From DATMBL01 sp050735975 (lineage in GTDB: Bacteria > Desulfobacterota > Binatia > UBA9968), in NCBI GenBank assembly GCA_050735975.1, contig JBOHVS010000339.1, forward strand, positions 1 through 42,615: DNA of 42,615 nucleotides. Reading direction: 5' to 3'. The notes under the pieces were generated by a model that saw only the letters and a program-made list of their open reading frames with translations, had not been told where the DNA came from and made no database searches. Positions 18,340-27,196 of this stretch are shown here, in pieces. The translations under genes were made by a program, and so were the position numbers. Every line of letters begins with the position of its first letter. The stretch's first letter is position 1.

Positions 18340-19431
18340 TCAGCGAGGCTGGACGTTGAACCTTTCGGCGTCGAAGCGGAGGCGGACTTCGGAACCAACA
18401 GTGTGCCGTTCCCTTTTCGTGGCTGACAGCACGAAAGAGTGTCCTGCCGCCCGGACGTGATACTCAAAATGGTCGCCCAGGTAAGCGACTTCTTCGATCT
18501 TGGCCGAAATTTCGTTCTGAGATAATTCCCCCATGGAAAGAATTTCGATGTCTTCCGGCCTAGTGAGAATCCGGACGGCTTCGCCTTCGGAAAACCGGCC
18601 GCCCTGGTTCCGGTTTAAAGAAAGTCGGCCGCCCCCACTGACCAGCTCAATCCACTGGCCGGCATGGTTACCTACGATCGTGCCTTCGAACGTTACTGTC
18701 CGTCCCAGGAACTCCCCGACAAAAGAGGTCGCCGGCTTTTCGTAAACTTCAACAGGCGGTCCCATCTGTTCGAACCGACCTCGATGAACCACAGCGATGC
18801 GGTCCGACAAGGTCATGGCCTCCGTTTGATCGTGGGTAACGTACAAAATCGTGAGCTTGAGTTTCCTCTGGAGCGCGCGAATCTCAAAGCGCATTTGCTC
18901 GCGCAGCTTGGCATCCAGGTTGGAAAGCGGCTCATCGAGCAGGAGAATGGTCGGGGTGTAAACGAGAGCGCGGGCAAGAGCGACGCGCTGTTGCTGACCT
19001 CCGGAAAGCTCCGTGGCGCCGCGCGCCTCCAATCCCGCAAGTCCCACCGCCTCCAGTACCTGGAGCACACGCTTTTTGATGTTCGGGCCCGCCTCTCTCC
19101 GCACTCTTAGAGGGAATGCGACGTTCTCGAATACCGAGAGATGCGGCCAGATCGCGTAGGACTGGAAAACCATTCCCATCTGCCGTTTATCCGGCGCGAT
19201 GAACATTCCCTGCCGGGGCACGGCGACGGGTTCGCCGTTGACTAGGATCTCTCCGTCATCCGGCTCCTCTAATCCCGCGACGAGCCTGAGTGTGGTGGTC
19301 TTGCCGCACCCTGAGGGGCCCAGAAGAGTGAAGATTTCGCCGGAATGAATCGTAAAGCTAACGCCATCCACTGCGGCTTGAGAACCAAAGCGTTTGATGA
19401 CTTCCCGAAATTCGAGAACCGGTAGGCTCAC
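18340..19431 (-). CDS. ABC transporter ATP-binding protein (FbpC/PotA group)
   Basis: A 363-residue ATPase. The Walker A is Gly-Pro-Ser-Gly-Cys-Gly-Lys-Thr-Thr near residue 38 and the signature is Leu-Ser-Gly-Gly-Gln-Gln-Gln-Arg. The Walker B is Leu-Leu-Leu-Asp-Glu-Pro, followed by Leu-Ser-Asn-Leu-Asp and the switch histidine in Val-Thr-His-Asp. The C-terminal 120 residues form a TOBE-type regulatory domain, placing it in the spermidine/iron/maltose subgroup. It energises the fused permease encoded five bases downstream. The aldolase gene ends 25 bases after... the aldolase stop lies upstream at 19457, so all are probably on one message. Confidence 0.9.
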   Translation of the reverse strand: MSLPVLEFREVIKRFGSQAAVDGVSFTIHSGEIFTLLGPSGCGKTTTLRLVAGLEEPDDGEILVNGEPVAVPRQGMFIAPDKRQMGMVFQSYAIWPHLSVFENVAFPLRVRREAGPNIKKRVLQVLEAVGLAGLEARGATELSGGQQQRVALARALVYTPTILLLDEPLSNLDAKLREQMRFEIRALQRKLKLTILYVTHDQTEAMTLSDRIAVVHRGRFEQMGPPVEVYEKPATSFVGEFLGRTVTFEGTIVGNHAGQWIELVSGGGRLSLNRNQGGRFSEGEAVRILTRPEDIEILSMGELSQNEISAKIEEVAYLGDHFEYHVRAAGHSFVLSATKRERHTVGSEVRLRFDAERFNVQPR

Positions 19432-19456
19432 GGAAATGGAACCTATCTAATACAGC

Positions 19457-20182
19457 CTATTCATCCAGGAGCTTACAATAGTAACGCCAGGAGGATGCGG
19501 TGTGGACGGCTTTTCTCCGTTCACCGGCCTTGCCGGCGATCGCATCGATGTCTTCCTGCGGGATCGGCTCCGGCTCGCCCAGAAGCGCCGCGCGATAATT
19601 GACCTCTGCCAGCTCGTTCAGCTTGATTGCCGTTAAAGTCGCCTCTTCGACCGTGCGAGCGGCGGACGTGATGCCGTGCCCGCGCATTAAGCAGGCCTCT
19701 TTGTCCCCCATTGCGGCCGCAAACTCCTCACCCAGCTTGTCGTTGGAGATGGTGATGCTGCGAGAATACGCGGCCAGACCGTTGACGACCAGGCGCAAAC
19801 CGCTTGGATCGTACGCGCCGAAGAGTGGCAGTAACGGCTTGTTGCAGATCGTGAAGAGCACCACCGTCAGCGGATGGACGTGCACCACGCACTGAACCTC
19901 CGGACGCGCGCGGTAAAGCCGGGTGTGAATAAAAACCTCTTGAGGCGACTCGAGGCCGTTGGGTCCGTCGATCTTTTTACCCCCGAAGTCGACCGCAATG
20001 ATGTCCTGCGGGGTGACGAAGCGTAAACCCGACTCCTCCGGCCCTCTGGCCTTAATCAGAATTCTGTCGGAGCCGGGAATCCGCGCGCTCACATGACCGC
20101 TCGGTTCTTTGGTCAGGTTGAGCTTCCCCAAGATTCGGCACGACCGCGCGACGAGCTCACGGAGTTCGGAAATATTACTCAT
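19457..20182 (-). CDS. Class II aldolase/adducin-family protein
   Basis: A 241-residue zinc aldolase or decarboxylase related to fuculose-phosphate aldolase. Expected metal ligands are visible: His-x-His in Val-His-Val-His-Pro and a third His in Arg-Gly-His-Gly-Ile. The N-terminus has Ser-Gly-His-Val-Ser-Ala-Arg-Ile-Pro, the substrate-phosphate or carboxylate loop. Family members cleave or decarboxylate small hydroxy acids. Some (such as HpcH-unrelated class II enzymes in aromatic pathways) act on ring-cleavage products, which would suit this location. The ATG at 20182 is first in the importer operon. The substrate is unknown. Confidence 0.8.
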   Translation of the reverse strand: MSNISELRELVARSCRILGKLNLTKEPSGHVSARIPGSDRILIKARGPEESGLRFVTPQDIIAVDFGGKKIDGPNGLESPQEVFIHTRLYRARPEVQCVVHVHPLTVVLFTICNKPLLPLFGAYDPSGLRLVVNGLAAYSRSITISNDKLGEEFAAAMGDKEACLMRGHGITSAARTVEEATLTAIKLNELAEVNYRAALLGEPEPIPQEDIDAIAGKAGERRKAVHTASSWRYYCKLLDE

Positions 20183-20490
20183 ACGATCCGGTTTTCTGAG
20201 TGGAAGATCCTATAAGCGCGGAAGAGCGGCGCTTCAAAGCTGCGAGACGTAAACCAGGTTTAGCAGATTCTCTTTTGTCAATTCTCTCTCAAAAGGCGAA
20301 AGGTCTTAATTCACCGGTAAAGCACTGCCGCAAAGCGAACCGCGCTGGTTTCGAAGAACGTACGAGATAATAGTCTTGGAGGGGTTTTAAGGCAAGAGAT
20401 AATGATTGGGAAAGGCGCGCGCCGTTCGTTTCACGACGGTGCACGCCTTTTTTGTTTCGCATTTTTTTAATCGGCCATTTTTAAGTTGTT
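20183..20490. other. Gap with hairpin between the Rieske and aldolase genes
   Basis: The 308-base gap separates the minus-strand Rieske gene (ending at 20491) from the aldolase start at 20182. It holds the hairpin described at 20411-20450. The remainder has no open frame of interest and no promoter that I can defend, though the aldolase-ABC operon promoter is expected here. Confidence 0.4.
20411..20450 (-). terminator. Stem-loop, possible terminator after the Rieske gene
   Basis: AAAGGCGCGCGCCGT (20411-20425) pairs with ACGGTGCACGCCTTT (20436-20450), 13 of 15 positions, around a 10-base loop, about 40 bases beyond the Rieske stop. The T-run is longer on the plus strand (TTTTTTG after 20447) than on the minus strand, so it would terminate best in the opposite direction. 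Orientation is therefore uncertain. Confidence 0.45.
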
Positions 20491-21642
20491 TCACGCGGCG
20501 CGATTCCGACCGATCTGCGCGATGGAATCCATCAGGTTGGTGTCGATCATCACGTGCCGTTCAGAATCACGGATAATCCCGATCGGGTCCTGCCCTTCCT
20601 GAACTCGCTTGATTTCCCTCATCATGACCTGGCGCAGCAGGATGACCCCGCGATCCGAGCCGGTCAAACGTTCGCTGGTGCGGTCGGCGATGGGCCCCTG
20701 GGTTTCCCAGGCCATATGGTCCTGCGCCTGGACTTCGTCCATGCGGAATTTGGCGTACGGATGCAACGCGTCCGGCGGATTTTTGTACGGTTTGATGTAC
20801 TCGACCGGCACGTTGTCTTCTTTGTCAACACTCCCATCCTCGTTGGGAAAAAAACGCACGAAGTAGACCTTGGTATGGGTGTCGTCCATCGGCACGCGGA
20901 TCTGCGACGAATTGCCCTGCCGCAAGATGTTGGGAAAAATAAGCGGGTGTTGATCGATCATACCATTCCGATAGGTCCGCCGCTTCATGATGCCGTAGGG
21001 GACTTCGTAGAAATCGAACTCCGCGACGTCGTCGGTAAGACCGCGCGTCGTGTCGGCAATTTGCCGCCCTCGACCGGCGGTATTCTGGTGGAGGATCTGG
21101 AGGTGCGCTGGATCGACGGAATTCTCCATGGGCTGAAACCAGTTGCAGTCGAGCTGGGGCTGAATAAAGATCTTCCGGCGGCCATCCTTGCGTTCCCAAA
21201 CGTCGTACTTCGGCAATAGCGGCGCGCCGCCCGGACCCATATAGGCCCAGTATAGCCCCGCGTACTTTTGCACTGGATAGGATTTCTGTTTGACGGTCAA
21301 ATGGAATTTACTTTCCGGGGGCTCGGCCGGAGTCTCGAGACAGTTCCCTGCGGTGTCATAGAGCCAGCCGTGATAAGGACAGGCGATGCCTCGCTCTTCG
21401 GTACGGCCGTAGCAAAGAGAAGCGCCACGGTGCGAACAGCGGTCGCCGATCAAACCGACCCGACTACTTTTATCGCAAAACAGAACCAGGGTCTCGCCGA
21501 GGATTTGGACGAGTTGAGTCGGGCTTTCCTGGGTCAACTCTTTCGCCACTCCGACGGGCTGCCAGTAGCGGCGTAAAAGCTCTCCCCCCGGCGTCCCCGG
21601 CCCGACCCGAGTCAACATCTCGTTTTCTTCTCTCGTCAGCAT
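20491..21642 (-). CDS. Rieske non-heme iron oxygenase, alpha subunit (first copy)
   Basis: A 383-residue ring-hydroxylating oxygenase of the phthalate 4,5-dioxygenase-like group. The Rieske [2Fe-2S] ligands are Cys69-x-His71 and Cys88-x2-His91. The mononuclear iron site is marked by Asp177-x2-His180-x4-His185 within the usual Asn-Ser-Val-Asp-Pro-Ala-His stretch. Such enzymes oxidise aromatic rings or demethylate ethers, using electrons from a separate reductase. No reductase or ferredoxin is encoded nearby. It starts at ATG 21642, 28 bases after the stop of the preceding binding-protein gene. It shares its spacing of all ligands with the second copy at 23041-24219. Confidence 0.88.
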   Translation of the reverse strand: MLTREENEMLTRVGPGTPGGELLRRYWQPVGVAKELTQESPTQLVQILGETLVLFCDKSSRVGLIGDRCSHRGASLCYGRTEERGIACPYHGWLYDTAGNCLETPAEPPESKFHLTVKQKSYPVQKYAGLYWAYMGPGGAPLLPKYDVWERKDGRRKIFIQPQLDCNWFQPMENSVDPAHLQILHQNTAGRGRQIADTTRGLTDDVAEFDFYEVPYGIMKRRTYRNGMIDQHPLIFPNILRQGNSSQIRVPMDDTHTKVYFVRFFPNEDGSVDKEDNVPVEYIKPYKNPPDALHPYAKFRMDEVQAQDHMAWETQGPIADRTSERLTGSDRGVILLRQVMMREIKRVQEGQDPIGIIRDSERHVMIDTNLMDSIAQIGRNRAA

Positions 21643-21670
21643 GAAATTCTCCTTCGTCCCGATGACCTCG

Positions 21671-22831
21671 TTATTTCTTCGCTGCTTTGGCCAAAGCCTC
21701 GTTTACGATTTTGATTGCCGGTTTGACATCGGTGTATTGCGGCAGGCTGCTGATCAAATACTTTCCGCCGCTCTTCGGCACCGAGCCCCGGTCCGTGAGC
21801 ATCCCCTTGGGGATATCGACACGGAGCGAATTGTTGTCAGATTTTTCCTGCCATTTGAGTTGGCCTTCTTTGGACAGGAGCCAATTGAGAAAGACTTTGG
21901 CCGCATTGGGATGCGGCGCCTTGTTGACCAGGGCGACGTGACCGAAGCCGCCGGACATGTGCGATTCGTCATCGGGGGCATCGATCACATCGACAGGCAG
22001 TCCTTTCTTCTTCGCGTCTTGAATATCGTTGTTAGTCGCGAACAGATAAAGTTGAAATTTGCCTTGCGCAAGCCAATCGACCATGAGCCGCTGATCACGG
22101 CTGATCGTCACATCCATTTCGCTGAAGAGCCTGCGAATAAACTCGCCGCCGAGCTTGGGATTGTAGTAAACGGCGCGAAGCGTCTGGATATGCCCGCGAG
22201 CTTTGGGATCGTAGGCGACGATCTTCCCTTTCCATCTCGGGTTCAGCACATCCCAGAGGGACTTGATGCCGTCGGGATTCGTGTTTTTTGTATTATACGC
22301 GGCCAAAGCCGTGTTGACGTTCCCCTGCATCATGAACACATATCGGCGTTTGGCATCGGCGTAGATGTGTGTTTTGTTGAACCAGTTCGACGTGTCTTTC
22401 ACCTCCGGCAACACCAGCGCCGGGGAAACGGGATCGAGCAGCCCACCGTTGAACAGAACCTCAACCAACGTGCCGGAACCGCCGATGAAAACATCCGCCA
22501 GATGCTTTTCCGCTCTCCTTTCCGCGAGCAAGCGCTGAGCATTGTTGCTGCCGGAGCCGGGAACATAAACCATCTGGATCTTCGGATGACGTTCCTGGAA
22601 CGCTTTGATGGCGTTCTGATAAGTAACTGCCGGCGGGCCGTAGATCGTCACCTGCCCTTCCTTTTCAGCCAAAGCGATCAACTTTTCCCATTCCGCTTGC
22701 GCAGCCGTGGTTTGAGAGGCGAGCAAGAACGTTGCGGCGCAAAGTAAAAACAGAACTGACCCGACATACGTCAAGACTCGTTGCGCAATTACCATTCCTC
22801 GACCACGCTCCTTCCTATTGTTCTCGCTCAT
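21671..22831 (-). CDS. Extracellular solute-binding protein, iron(III)/FbpA-like type
   Basis: A 386-residue relative of the binding protein at 15469-16563. The start taken is ATG 22831, with a GCGGA-like site upstream; a TTG at 22837 and an ATG near 22795 are alternatives. A basic region precedes a hydrophobic signal segment and an Ala-Ala-Gln-Ala cleavage region. The mature part has Trp-Glu-Lys-Leu-Ile-Ala-Leu-Ala-Glu-Lys-Glu-Gly-Gln-Val and later Trp-Leu-Leu-Ser-Lys-Glu-Gly. There is no dedicated permease next to it, so it may feed the importer encoded 3 kb downstream. It lies between the two Rieske genes, suggesting the ligand is their substrate. Confidence 0.85.
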   Translation of the reverse strand: MSENNRKERGRGMVIAQRVLTYVGSVLFLLCAATFLLASQTTAAQAEWEKLIALAEKEGQVTIYGPPAVTYQNAIKAFQERHPKIQMVYVPGSGSNNAQRLLAERRAEKHLADVFIGGSGTLVEVLFNGGLLDPVSPALVLPEVKDTSNWFNKTHIYADAKRRYVFMMQGNVNTALAAYNTKNTNPDGIKSLWDVLNPRWKGKIVAYDPKARGHIQTLRAVYYNPKLGGEFIRRLFSEMDVTISRDQRLMVDWLAQGKFQLYLFATNNDIQDAKKKGLPVDVIDAPDDESHMSGGFGHVALVNKAPHPNAAKVFLNWLLSKEGQLKWQEKSDNNSLRVDIPKGMLTDRGSVPKSGGKYLISSLPQYTDVKPAIKIVNEALAKAAKK

Positions 22832-23040
22832 ACGCAATTCCGCTAAATCTCATCGTATCTAAGTACGGGTTTATTTCGCAAGCCTTTTTGCCAAAAAAAG
22901 TGAGAAAAATCAACCGGTTATATTAAGACATCAAATATTTGAGTATTAACCTTTACGACTAAAAAGCGGCGCAACAGGGCGGCGGTTGCGCTCTGGGGGC
23001 AGGGGGCCCGGCAGATAAGCAGGAATTGCAGTGAGACTAT

Positions 23041-24219
23041 TTAAGCTACTGCTTGCCGGCTGTCGGATTTCGTCGGTTGAAAGAGTCCGATTCGCTCGTT
23101 GATAACGTCGAATTCGATAACGCGGTTACTCTGCGGATCTCGGATTACCCCGATGGGATCGAACCCGTTACGAAGGGCCTCGATCTGTTCGCGTAGCAGT
23201 TTTCTGAGGAGGATAATTCCCTCGTCGCCGGCTCCGAGGTGCTCTTGTGTCCTGTTGGTGATCGCTCCTTGCGTTTCCCACGCCATCGAATCCTGCGCGG
23301 AGACTTTGTTCAGGTTGTAGTGGCGCTCTCCTGTCTTCAAAATCGAATGCTCGAACGGCGCGTTGCCGTCCGCCGGTGAGCGCTCCGCTTCGGATGGTAC
23401 AAAGTTAACCCGATAGACCTGGGTATGTGTATCGTCGATGGGAACGCGAATTTGGAGATCATGGCGAATTCCCGCTCCAGTTTCATAGGGTGCGACGTGC
23501 CTCAAGGTCGTCGGGAAGAGCAGCGGGTGTTGATCGACCCTGGGCGGCTCGCCGGGCTTCTTACCGGGAGTCGTTCGTCTTTTCATGATTCCATACTCAA
23601 AGCGCAAAAACTCGTGTCGCTCACTGTACCGGTTCATTTGAGCCGCCAAATGGGCGGACTGACCATGGAGCCAGAAGAGATGGGAAGGATCAACGGAGTT
23701 CTCCATCGGCTGCAGCCAGTTGCAGTCGATAACCGAATCAATCAAGATCCACCGCTTGCCATTATCCCAGGTCAAGACGTCCCAGCGGGGTAAGAGCGGT
23801 ACCGGGGTAGGCCCGAGATATGCGAACAGCAGGCCGCCCAACTTTTCTACTGGATACGCCGTTTGCGTGATTCGATCTTTGAAAGTGCTGCCGGCCGGCT
23901 CCGATGGCTGCTCCAGACATTTTCCCGTTCGGTCAAACTTCCAGCCGTGATAGGGGCAGCGTATTCCCTCGGCATCGACCGTGCCGTACGCCAACGACGC
24001 GAGCCGATGGGGGCAGTGCTCGCCGACGAGCCCGTATCGCCCGTCTTTGTCCCGATAAACAACCAGCTCCTCGCCGAGTATTTTGACCGCCTTGATAGGC
24101 TTCTCGCCGTTCAGCTCTCCGGCTGCTGCCACCGGATGCCAATAACGCCGGAGCAGTTCGCCGGCGGGTGTGCCCCGGCCGACTCTGGTTAAAAGTTCGT
24201 TGTCTTCGCAGGTAAGCAT
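23041..24219 (-). CDS. Rieske non-heme iron oxygenase, alpha subunit (second copy)
   Basis: A 392-residue paralogue of the enzyme at 20491-21642, with the same start (Met-Leu-Thr) and ligands at the same positions. These are Rieske Cys69/His71/Cys88/His91 and the mononuclear iron motif Asp177-x2-His180-x4-His185. It differs through the substrate-pocket region (for example Phe-Trp-Leu-His instead of Gln-Ile-Leu-His after the first iron ligand), so a different or successive substrate is likely. The stop of the RraA-like gene lies 30 bases upstream of its ATG, and it is probably co-transcribed with it. Confidence 0.88.
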   Translation of the reverse strand: MLTCEDNELLTRVGRGTPAGELLRRYWHPVAAAGELNGEKPIKAVKILGEELVVYRDKDGRYGLVGEHCPHRLASLAYGTVDAEGIRCPYHGWKFDRTGKCLEQPSEPAGSTFKDRITQTAYPVEKLGGLLFAYLGPTPVPLLPRWDVLTWDNGKRWILIDSVIDCNWLQPMENSVDPSHLFWLHGQSAHLAAQMNRYSERHEFLRFEYGIMKRRTTPGKKPGEPPRVDQHPLLFPTTLRHVAPYETGAGIRHDLQIRVPIDDTHTQVYRVNFVPSEAERSPADGNAPFEHSILKTGERHYNLNKVSAQDSMAWETQGAITNRTQEHLGAGDEGIILLRKLLREQIEALRNGFDPIGVIRDPQSNRVIEFDVINERIGLFQPTKSDSRQAVA

Positions 24220-24249
24220 CTCACTTGCTCTCCCTCTGAGTTGTAGCCC

Positions 24250-24921
24250 TTATTTCTTCTGTTCCCGATTCAGCATCGATTCGTAGCCGAGCTTGTCGAG
24301 CACTTCGAGCACCGACAGACCTTGACGGATGCCCTCGGCCATCCTCGCCTCGGTGGCAGCTACGATCTCTGCCTGTCGAATAACCTCTTCCTCCTTGTCG
24401 CGAGGTACGGCGACAACGCCGCTGCCGTCGGCGATCACCAGGTCGCCGGGATGGATCTGGACCCCGCCAAATTGGATCTCTTGATTGAATGATTCTTGCA
24501 TCACCCTGCCGCGCGCCGTCATAGGGACGGCCGCGCGAGCATAGACGGGAAATCCGAGATCACGGCTTTCATCGATGTCTCGGCATGCGCCGTCGATGAC
24601 TATCCCGCTGATCCCCTTGGTCTTGGCTGCAAGCGATAGGAGCCCGCCCCAGCACGAGTTATCCGGTCGCCCGCCGTTATCCACGACAATGATATCTCCC
24701 GGTTGAGCGGCAAGAATCGGCCGGGTGCCGAGATGCTCTTTCGGTTTCTCCAAACCGATCGGTTTTATCTTCATCGTAAGAGCGCGCCCGGCGATTTTTG
24801 GACACGGCCACATGGGCCGGATTCCATACGTTGCGCCTTTCAAGCCTAAACGATCTAGAGCGTCCGATACTGCGCAGGTGTCGAGCTTTGCCAAGCGTTC
24901 GACGATTGGTTCTCTAGCCAT
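24250..24921 (-). CDS. RraA-like protein (4-hydroxy-4-methyl-2-oxoglutarate/oxaloacetate aldolase family)
   Basis: A 223-residue protein of the RraA/HMG-aldolase fold. Visible landmarks are Asp-Asn-Gly-Gly-Arg in the active-site loop, Cys-Trp-Gly-Gly-Leu, and Asp-Gly-Ala-Cys-Arg-Asp carrying the catalytic Arg-Asp pair. Aldolases of this family finish the protocatechuate 4,5-cleavage and gallate pathways by splitting the six- or seven-carbon keto acid into pyruvate plus oxaloacetate. That fits the LigB-type dioxygenase encoded 59 bases upstream. ATG 24921 is chosen over an in-frame TTG at 24924. A role as the RNase E inhibitor RraA is less likely in this context. Confidence 0.8.
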   Translation of the reverse strand: MAREPIVERLAKLDTCAVSDALDRLGLKGATYGIRPMWPCPKIAGRALTMKIKPIGLEKPKEHLGTRPILAAQPGDIIVVDNGGRPDNSCWGGLLSLAAKTKGISGIVIDGACRDIDESRDLGFPVYARAAVPMTARGRVMQESFNQEIQFGGVQIHPGDLVIADGSGVVAVPRDKEEEVIRQAEIVAATEARMAEGIRQGLSVLEVLDKLGYESMLNREQKK

Positions 24922-24980
24922 CAATGGCCCCCCAATTGGGTCGCGTTGTCGAAGAACCTACCAGGACTTTCTTAATCATC

Positions 24981-25937
24981 TTATATCCAATACGCGAAGC
25001 CCATGCCGCACCCGGTAGCTGCAGGCGAGCGATAGGTCGTTACGTACTCCAAGAATTTCAGTTCCATCGACTCCACAGCGCCCGCCACAGCGATCCAGTT
25101 GAGTATTTCAGAAGTGCCGCCGCGCAGCCGGCCTCGCGGCAAGCGCCATAGCAACTCGCGTTTTTTGTTGCGCAGGGCGTCAATCGTCATCGCATCGATT
25201 TCTTCATCGATGACGACGTGACTGAGCCCCCCGGACGCCATGACCGCAACCCGTTTGTCGCCATCCCACGATTCAATCGCCCGCCGAACCGCCTGACCCA
25301 AGCCGTAGCATCGTTTGGGCGTCGGCTGATTCGGCGGATAGTAGGTATTCACCATCACCGGAACCATCGGCAGCTTTCCGCCGGGCAAGATCCGGCGATA
25401 AAGGAAGCTAAACGCATGCCCCACGCCGACTTCCGAACGCAGCGCGTTACAGCGCGCGACATCGAACTCGGCTTCGGTTAATGTTCGAACCAGATGCTCC
25501 GCGAGCTCGTGACCGGTCTCGTAACTCTCGTCTGTCTCGGCCCAACCGGTTGCCTCGGCCACCTTCCATGCCGCAGGCTTGCGAGCGTTGTGTCTCACGA
25601 CCGGGAGCGACTTCCCATGGTAGATGGCAAAAGCCGGCATATTGTCGTCGTGAAACTGCTCCTGCTGGTCGTCGCCAAAGACGACAACAACATCCGCATT
25701 GGCCTTTCGCAGCGCGTCTCCCACAGTCGTGATGGCTCTTTGACACGCCTCGTCGCGGGCGCGCATCTTCCGCGGTGTAAGCTCGTTCTCGATATCGGGC
25801 TTCGCCCGCCGCAGGAGGCTTTGATAGTCCAGCCGCGGATCATGCTCATCCTTTTCCCGGAGCAACCGCCACTCGCCCGCCGGAACGCTCAATTGCGGGC
25901 TGTGCGACGTGCCGATTCCTATAACGATCTCTGCCAT
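24981..25937 (-). CDS. Class III extradiol ring-cleavage dioxygenase (LigB family)
   Basis: A 318-residue enzyme of the LigB/protocatechuate 4,5-dioxygenase beta-type family. ATG 25937 is chosen because GGGGGAAGG sits upstream and because it puts the conserved first iron ligand at His12 (Gly-Thr-Ser-His-Ser-Pro), as in LigB. A second acidic and histidine cluster (Phe-Gly-Asp-Asp-Gln-Gln-Glu) and Ser-Gly-Gly-Leu-Ser-His near residue 235 match the rest of the active site. It cleaves a dihydroxylated ring next to the hydroxyls. The Rieske enzymes could supply such a diol, and the RraA-like aldolase would handle the product. It opens the minus-strand convoy. Confidence 0.85.
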   Translation of the reverse strand: MAEIVIGIGTSHSPQLSVPAGEWRLLREKDEHDPRLDYQSLLRRAKPDIENELTPRKMRARDEACQRAITTVGDALRKANADVVVVFGDDQQEQFHDDNMPAFAIYHGKSLPVVRHNARKPAAWKVAEATGWAETDESYETGHELAEHLVRTLTEAEFDVARCNALRSEVGVGHAFSFLYRRILPGGKLPMVPVMVNTYYPPNQPTPKRCYGLGQAVRRAIESWDGDKRVAVMASGGLSHVVIDEEIDAMTIDALRNKKRELLWRLPRGRLRGGTSEILNWIAVAGAVESMELKFLEYVTTYRSPAATGCGMGFAYWI

Positions 25938-26057
25938 AACGCCTTCCCCCTCGGCGGCTTTTCCGAATCGCGCCGACAAAAAAACGTCTACAAGCGAACC
26001 GCTGTCGCTGTCAAGCAGAGCGCTGCGATCGCGCGCAACGAACCAGGAGAAACTTTT

Positions 26058-26864
26058 TTAATAGCCTCCAGATTGGGGCCGCGCGGGCCGATCCGGCAAC
26101 ACATTGGTGACAGCCCTCGATCGTGCCAAGACTTGCAGCGCGTCCAACCCAACCTCCAGCGCAATCCCGGGGATTCGCCTGTAGCGACGGGTGATTTTGT
26201 GTTGCGTGCCCGCTAGCTCTACTAGGAGGTAATCTTGAGCGGCGCTGATAGCTTCTCTTTGGGCGGACACCAATCGTTCGCTCAGCGGGCCTTCCGGACG
26301 CCACGGCGCCTTAAGACCGACAAGGACAAGCACCGTTCCGCCACCCGCCGCCTCTTTGAAAAGCTCCGCTGGCACAATGGCAGGGTCATTACGGCCCTCA
26401 TCGTCCGAGCGACTTGCCTGGGGACCTTCTCGTGACGAGCCCTCTCCACTTGACGGCCTTGCCGGCCGGTCCGGCACGACGTTGCTTACATTGACTGACT
26501 TTTCCAGCGCCGCCAAAGCATCGGAGCCTACCTCCAGGGCAATGCCCGGTATCACTTCGTATTGGCGGATAATGCTATGTCTTGTTCCTGAAAGCTCGCT
26601 CAACAGCTTGTTCTGCGCCGAACGGATAGCCTGGCGTTGCGCCAGAACCGCGTCATCGCTCAGCGTCTCTTCCTGCCTCCACGGGACATTCAACCCGACC
26701 AGCACAAGCACCGTTCCTTCACTCGCTGCTCGCTCCGATACTTCGCGGGGAATCTTCTCTTCCTGAGCCGCCGCAATGGCCGCCCATAAAACAAACACGG
26801 CCGACACAAGACGGACTCTTGTGCGCCAATCTTTTGATCGCAAGGCGATGTTTCTCTTCTTCAT
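26058..26864 (-). CDS. Secreted protein with two tandem subtilisin-propeptide (I9-like) domains
   Basis: A 268-residue protein whose ATG 26864 has a GGAG site upstream. A signal peptide (about 1-34) is followed by two closely similar domains (about 50-137 and 176-263). Each has Thr-Val-Leu-Val-Leu-Val-Gly-Leu, an Ala-Gln-Arg helix, Ile-Pro-Gly-Ile-Ala-Leu-Glu-Val and a closing Pro-Asp-Arg-Pro-Ala-Arg-Pro. This is the fold pattern of the inhibitory propeptide of S8 proteases, which normally precedes a catalytic domain. Here there is no protease domain at all. It may be a free-standing inhibitor or chaperone of a secreted subtilase. The linker is Ser/Gly/Asp-rich. Confidence 0.75.
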   Translation of the reverse strand: MKKRNIALRSKDWRTRVRLVSAVFVLWAAIAAAQEEKIPREVSERAASEGTVLVLVGLNVPWRQEETLSDDAVLAQRQAIRSAQNKLLSELSGTRHSIIRQYEVIPGIALEVGSDALAALEKSVNVSNVVPDRPARPSSGEGSSREGPQASRSDDEGRNDPAIVPAELFKEAAGGGTVLVLVGLKAPWRPEGPLSERLVSAQREAISAAQDYLLVELAGTQHKITRRYRRIPGIALEVGLDALQVLARSRAVTNVLPDRPARPQSGGY

Positions 26865-27196
26865 GAATCGCTCCAATCGTCTAGCGTGCGCCCGCAGAGA
26901 AGCACACGGTGAACCTATGTTGCAACCGAAGCCACCTTACATCCGGGGAGGCAAAACGTCTAGCTCAGAAGCCTCTACCGAAGGCTCAAGACCATGAAAC
27001 ATCTGCCCAGAAAATGCCTGCCCAGAAAATTGCTTGACAACCGGCTATCAACGGCGATATAGCTTGGCGCCATCCTAGCTTACCTGTGGTGGCAGGCCTC
27101 ACGCGACTTGAGAGACCGTCTTCATCTCGAATTAAACCAAAAATCTCCGGAGCGCGGCAACGTGTGTGAAGGGTTTGGAAAGGGTTCGCGAGTTTT
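26865..27196. other. Divergent intergenic region with a promoter
   Basis: About 330 bases between the propeptide-domain gene (minus) and the small membrane-protein gene (plus). It contains a short tandem repeat of CTGCCCAGAAAAT (around 27003-27030) and directly after it the plus-strand promoter at 27034-27063. An ATG-free CDS-like pattern was not found. Confidence 0.5.
27034..27063 (+). promoter_or_regulatory. Sigma-70-type promoter
   Basis: TTGACA at 27034-27039 matches the -35 consensus perfectly. TATAGC at 27058-27063 is a fair -10 box, and the spacer is 18 bases. It would drive the gene beginning at 27197 with a leader of about 125 bases. Confidence 0.55.

Noticed and set aside
21641..22747. 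A 368-codon open frame on the plus strand, opposite the second FbpA-like binding protein
   Set aside because: It mirrors the codon pattern of the conserved minus-strand gene, has no ribosome-binding site and no recognisable domain.
25494..26216. A 240-codon plus-strand frame opposite the LigB gene and the end of the propeptide-domain gene
   Set aside because: It spans two real minus-strand genes and the gap between them and lacks any family resemblance.
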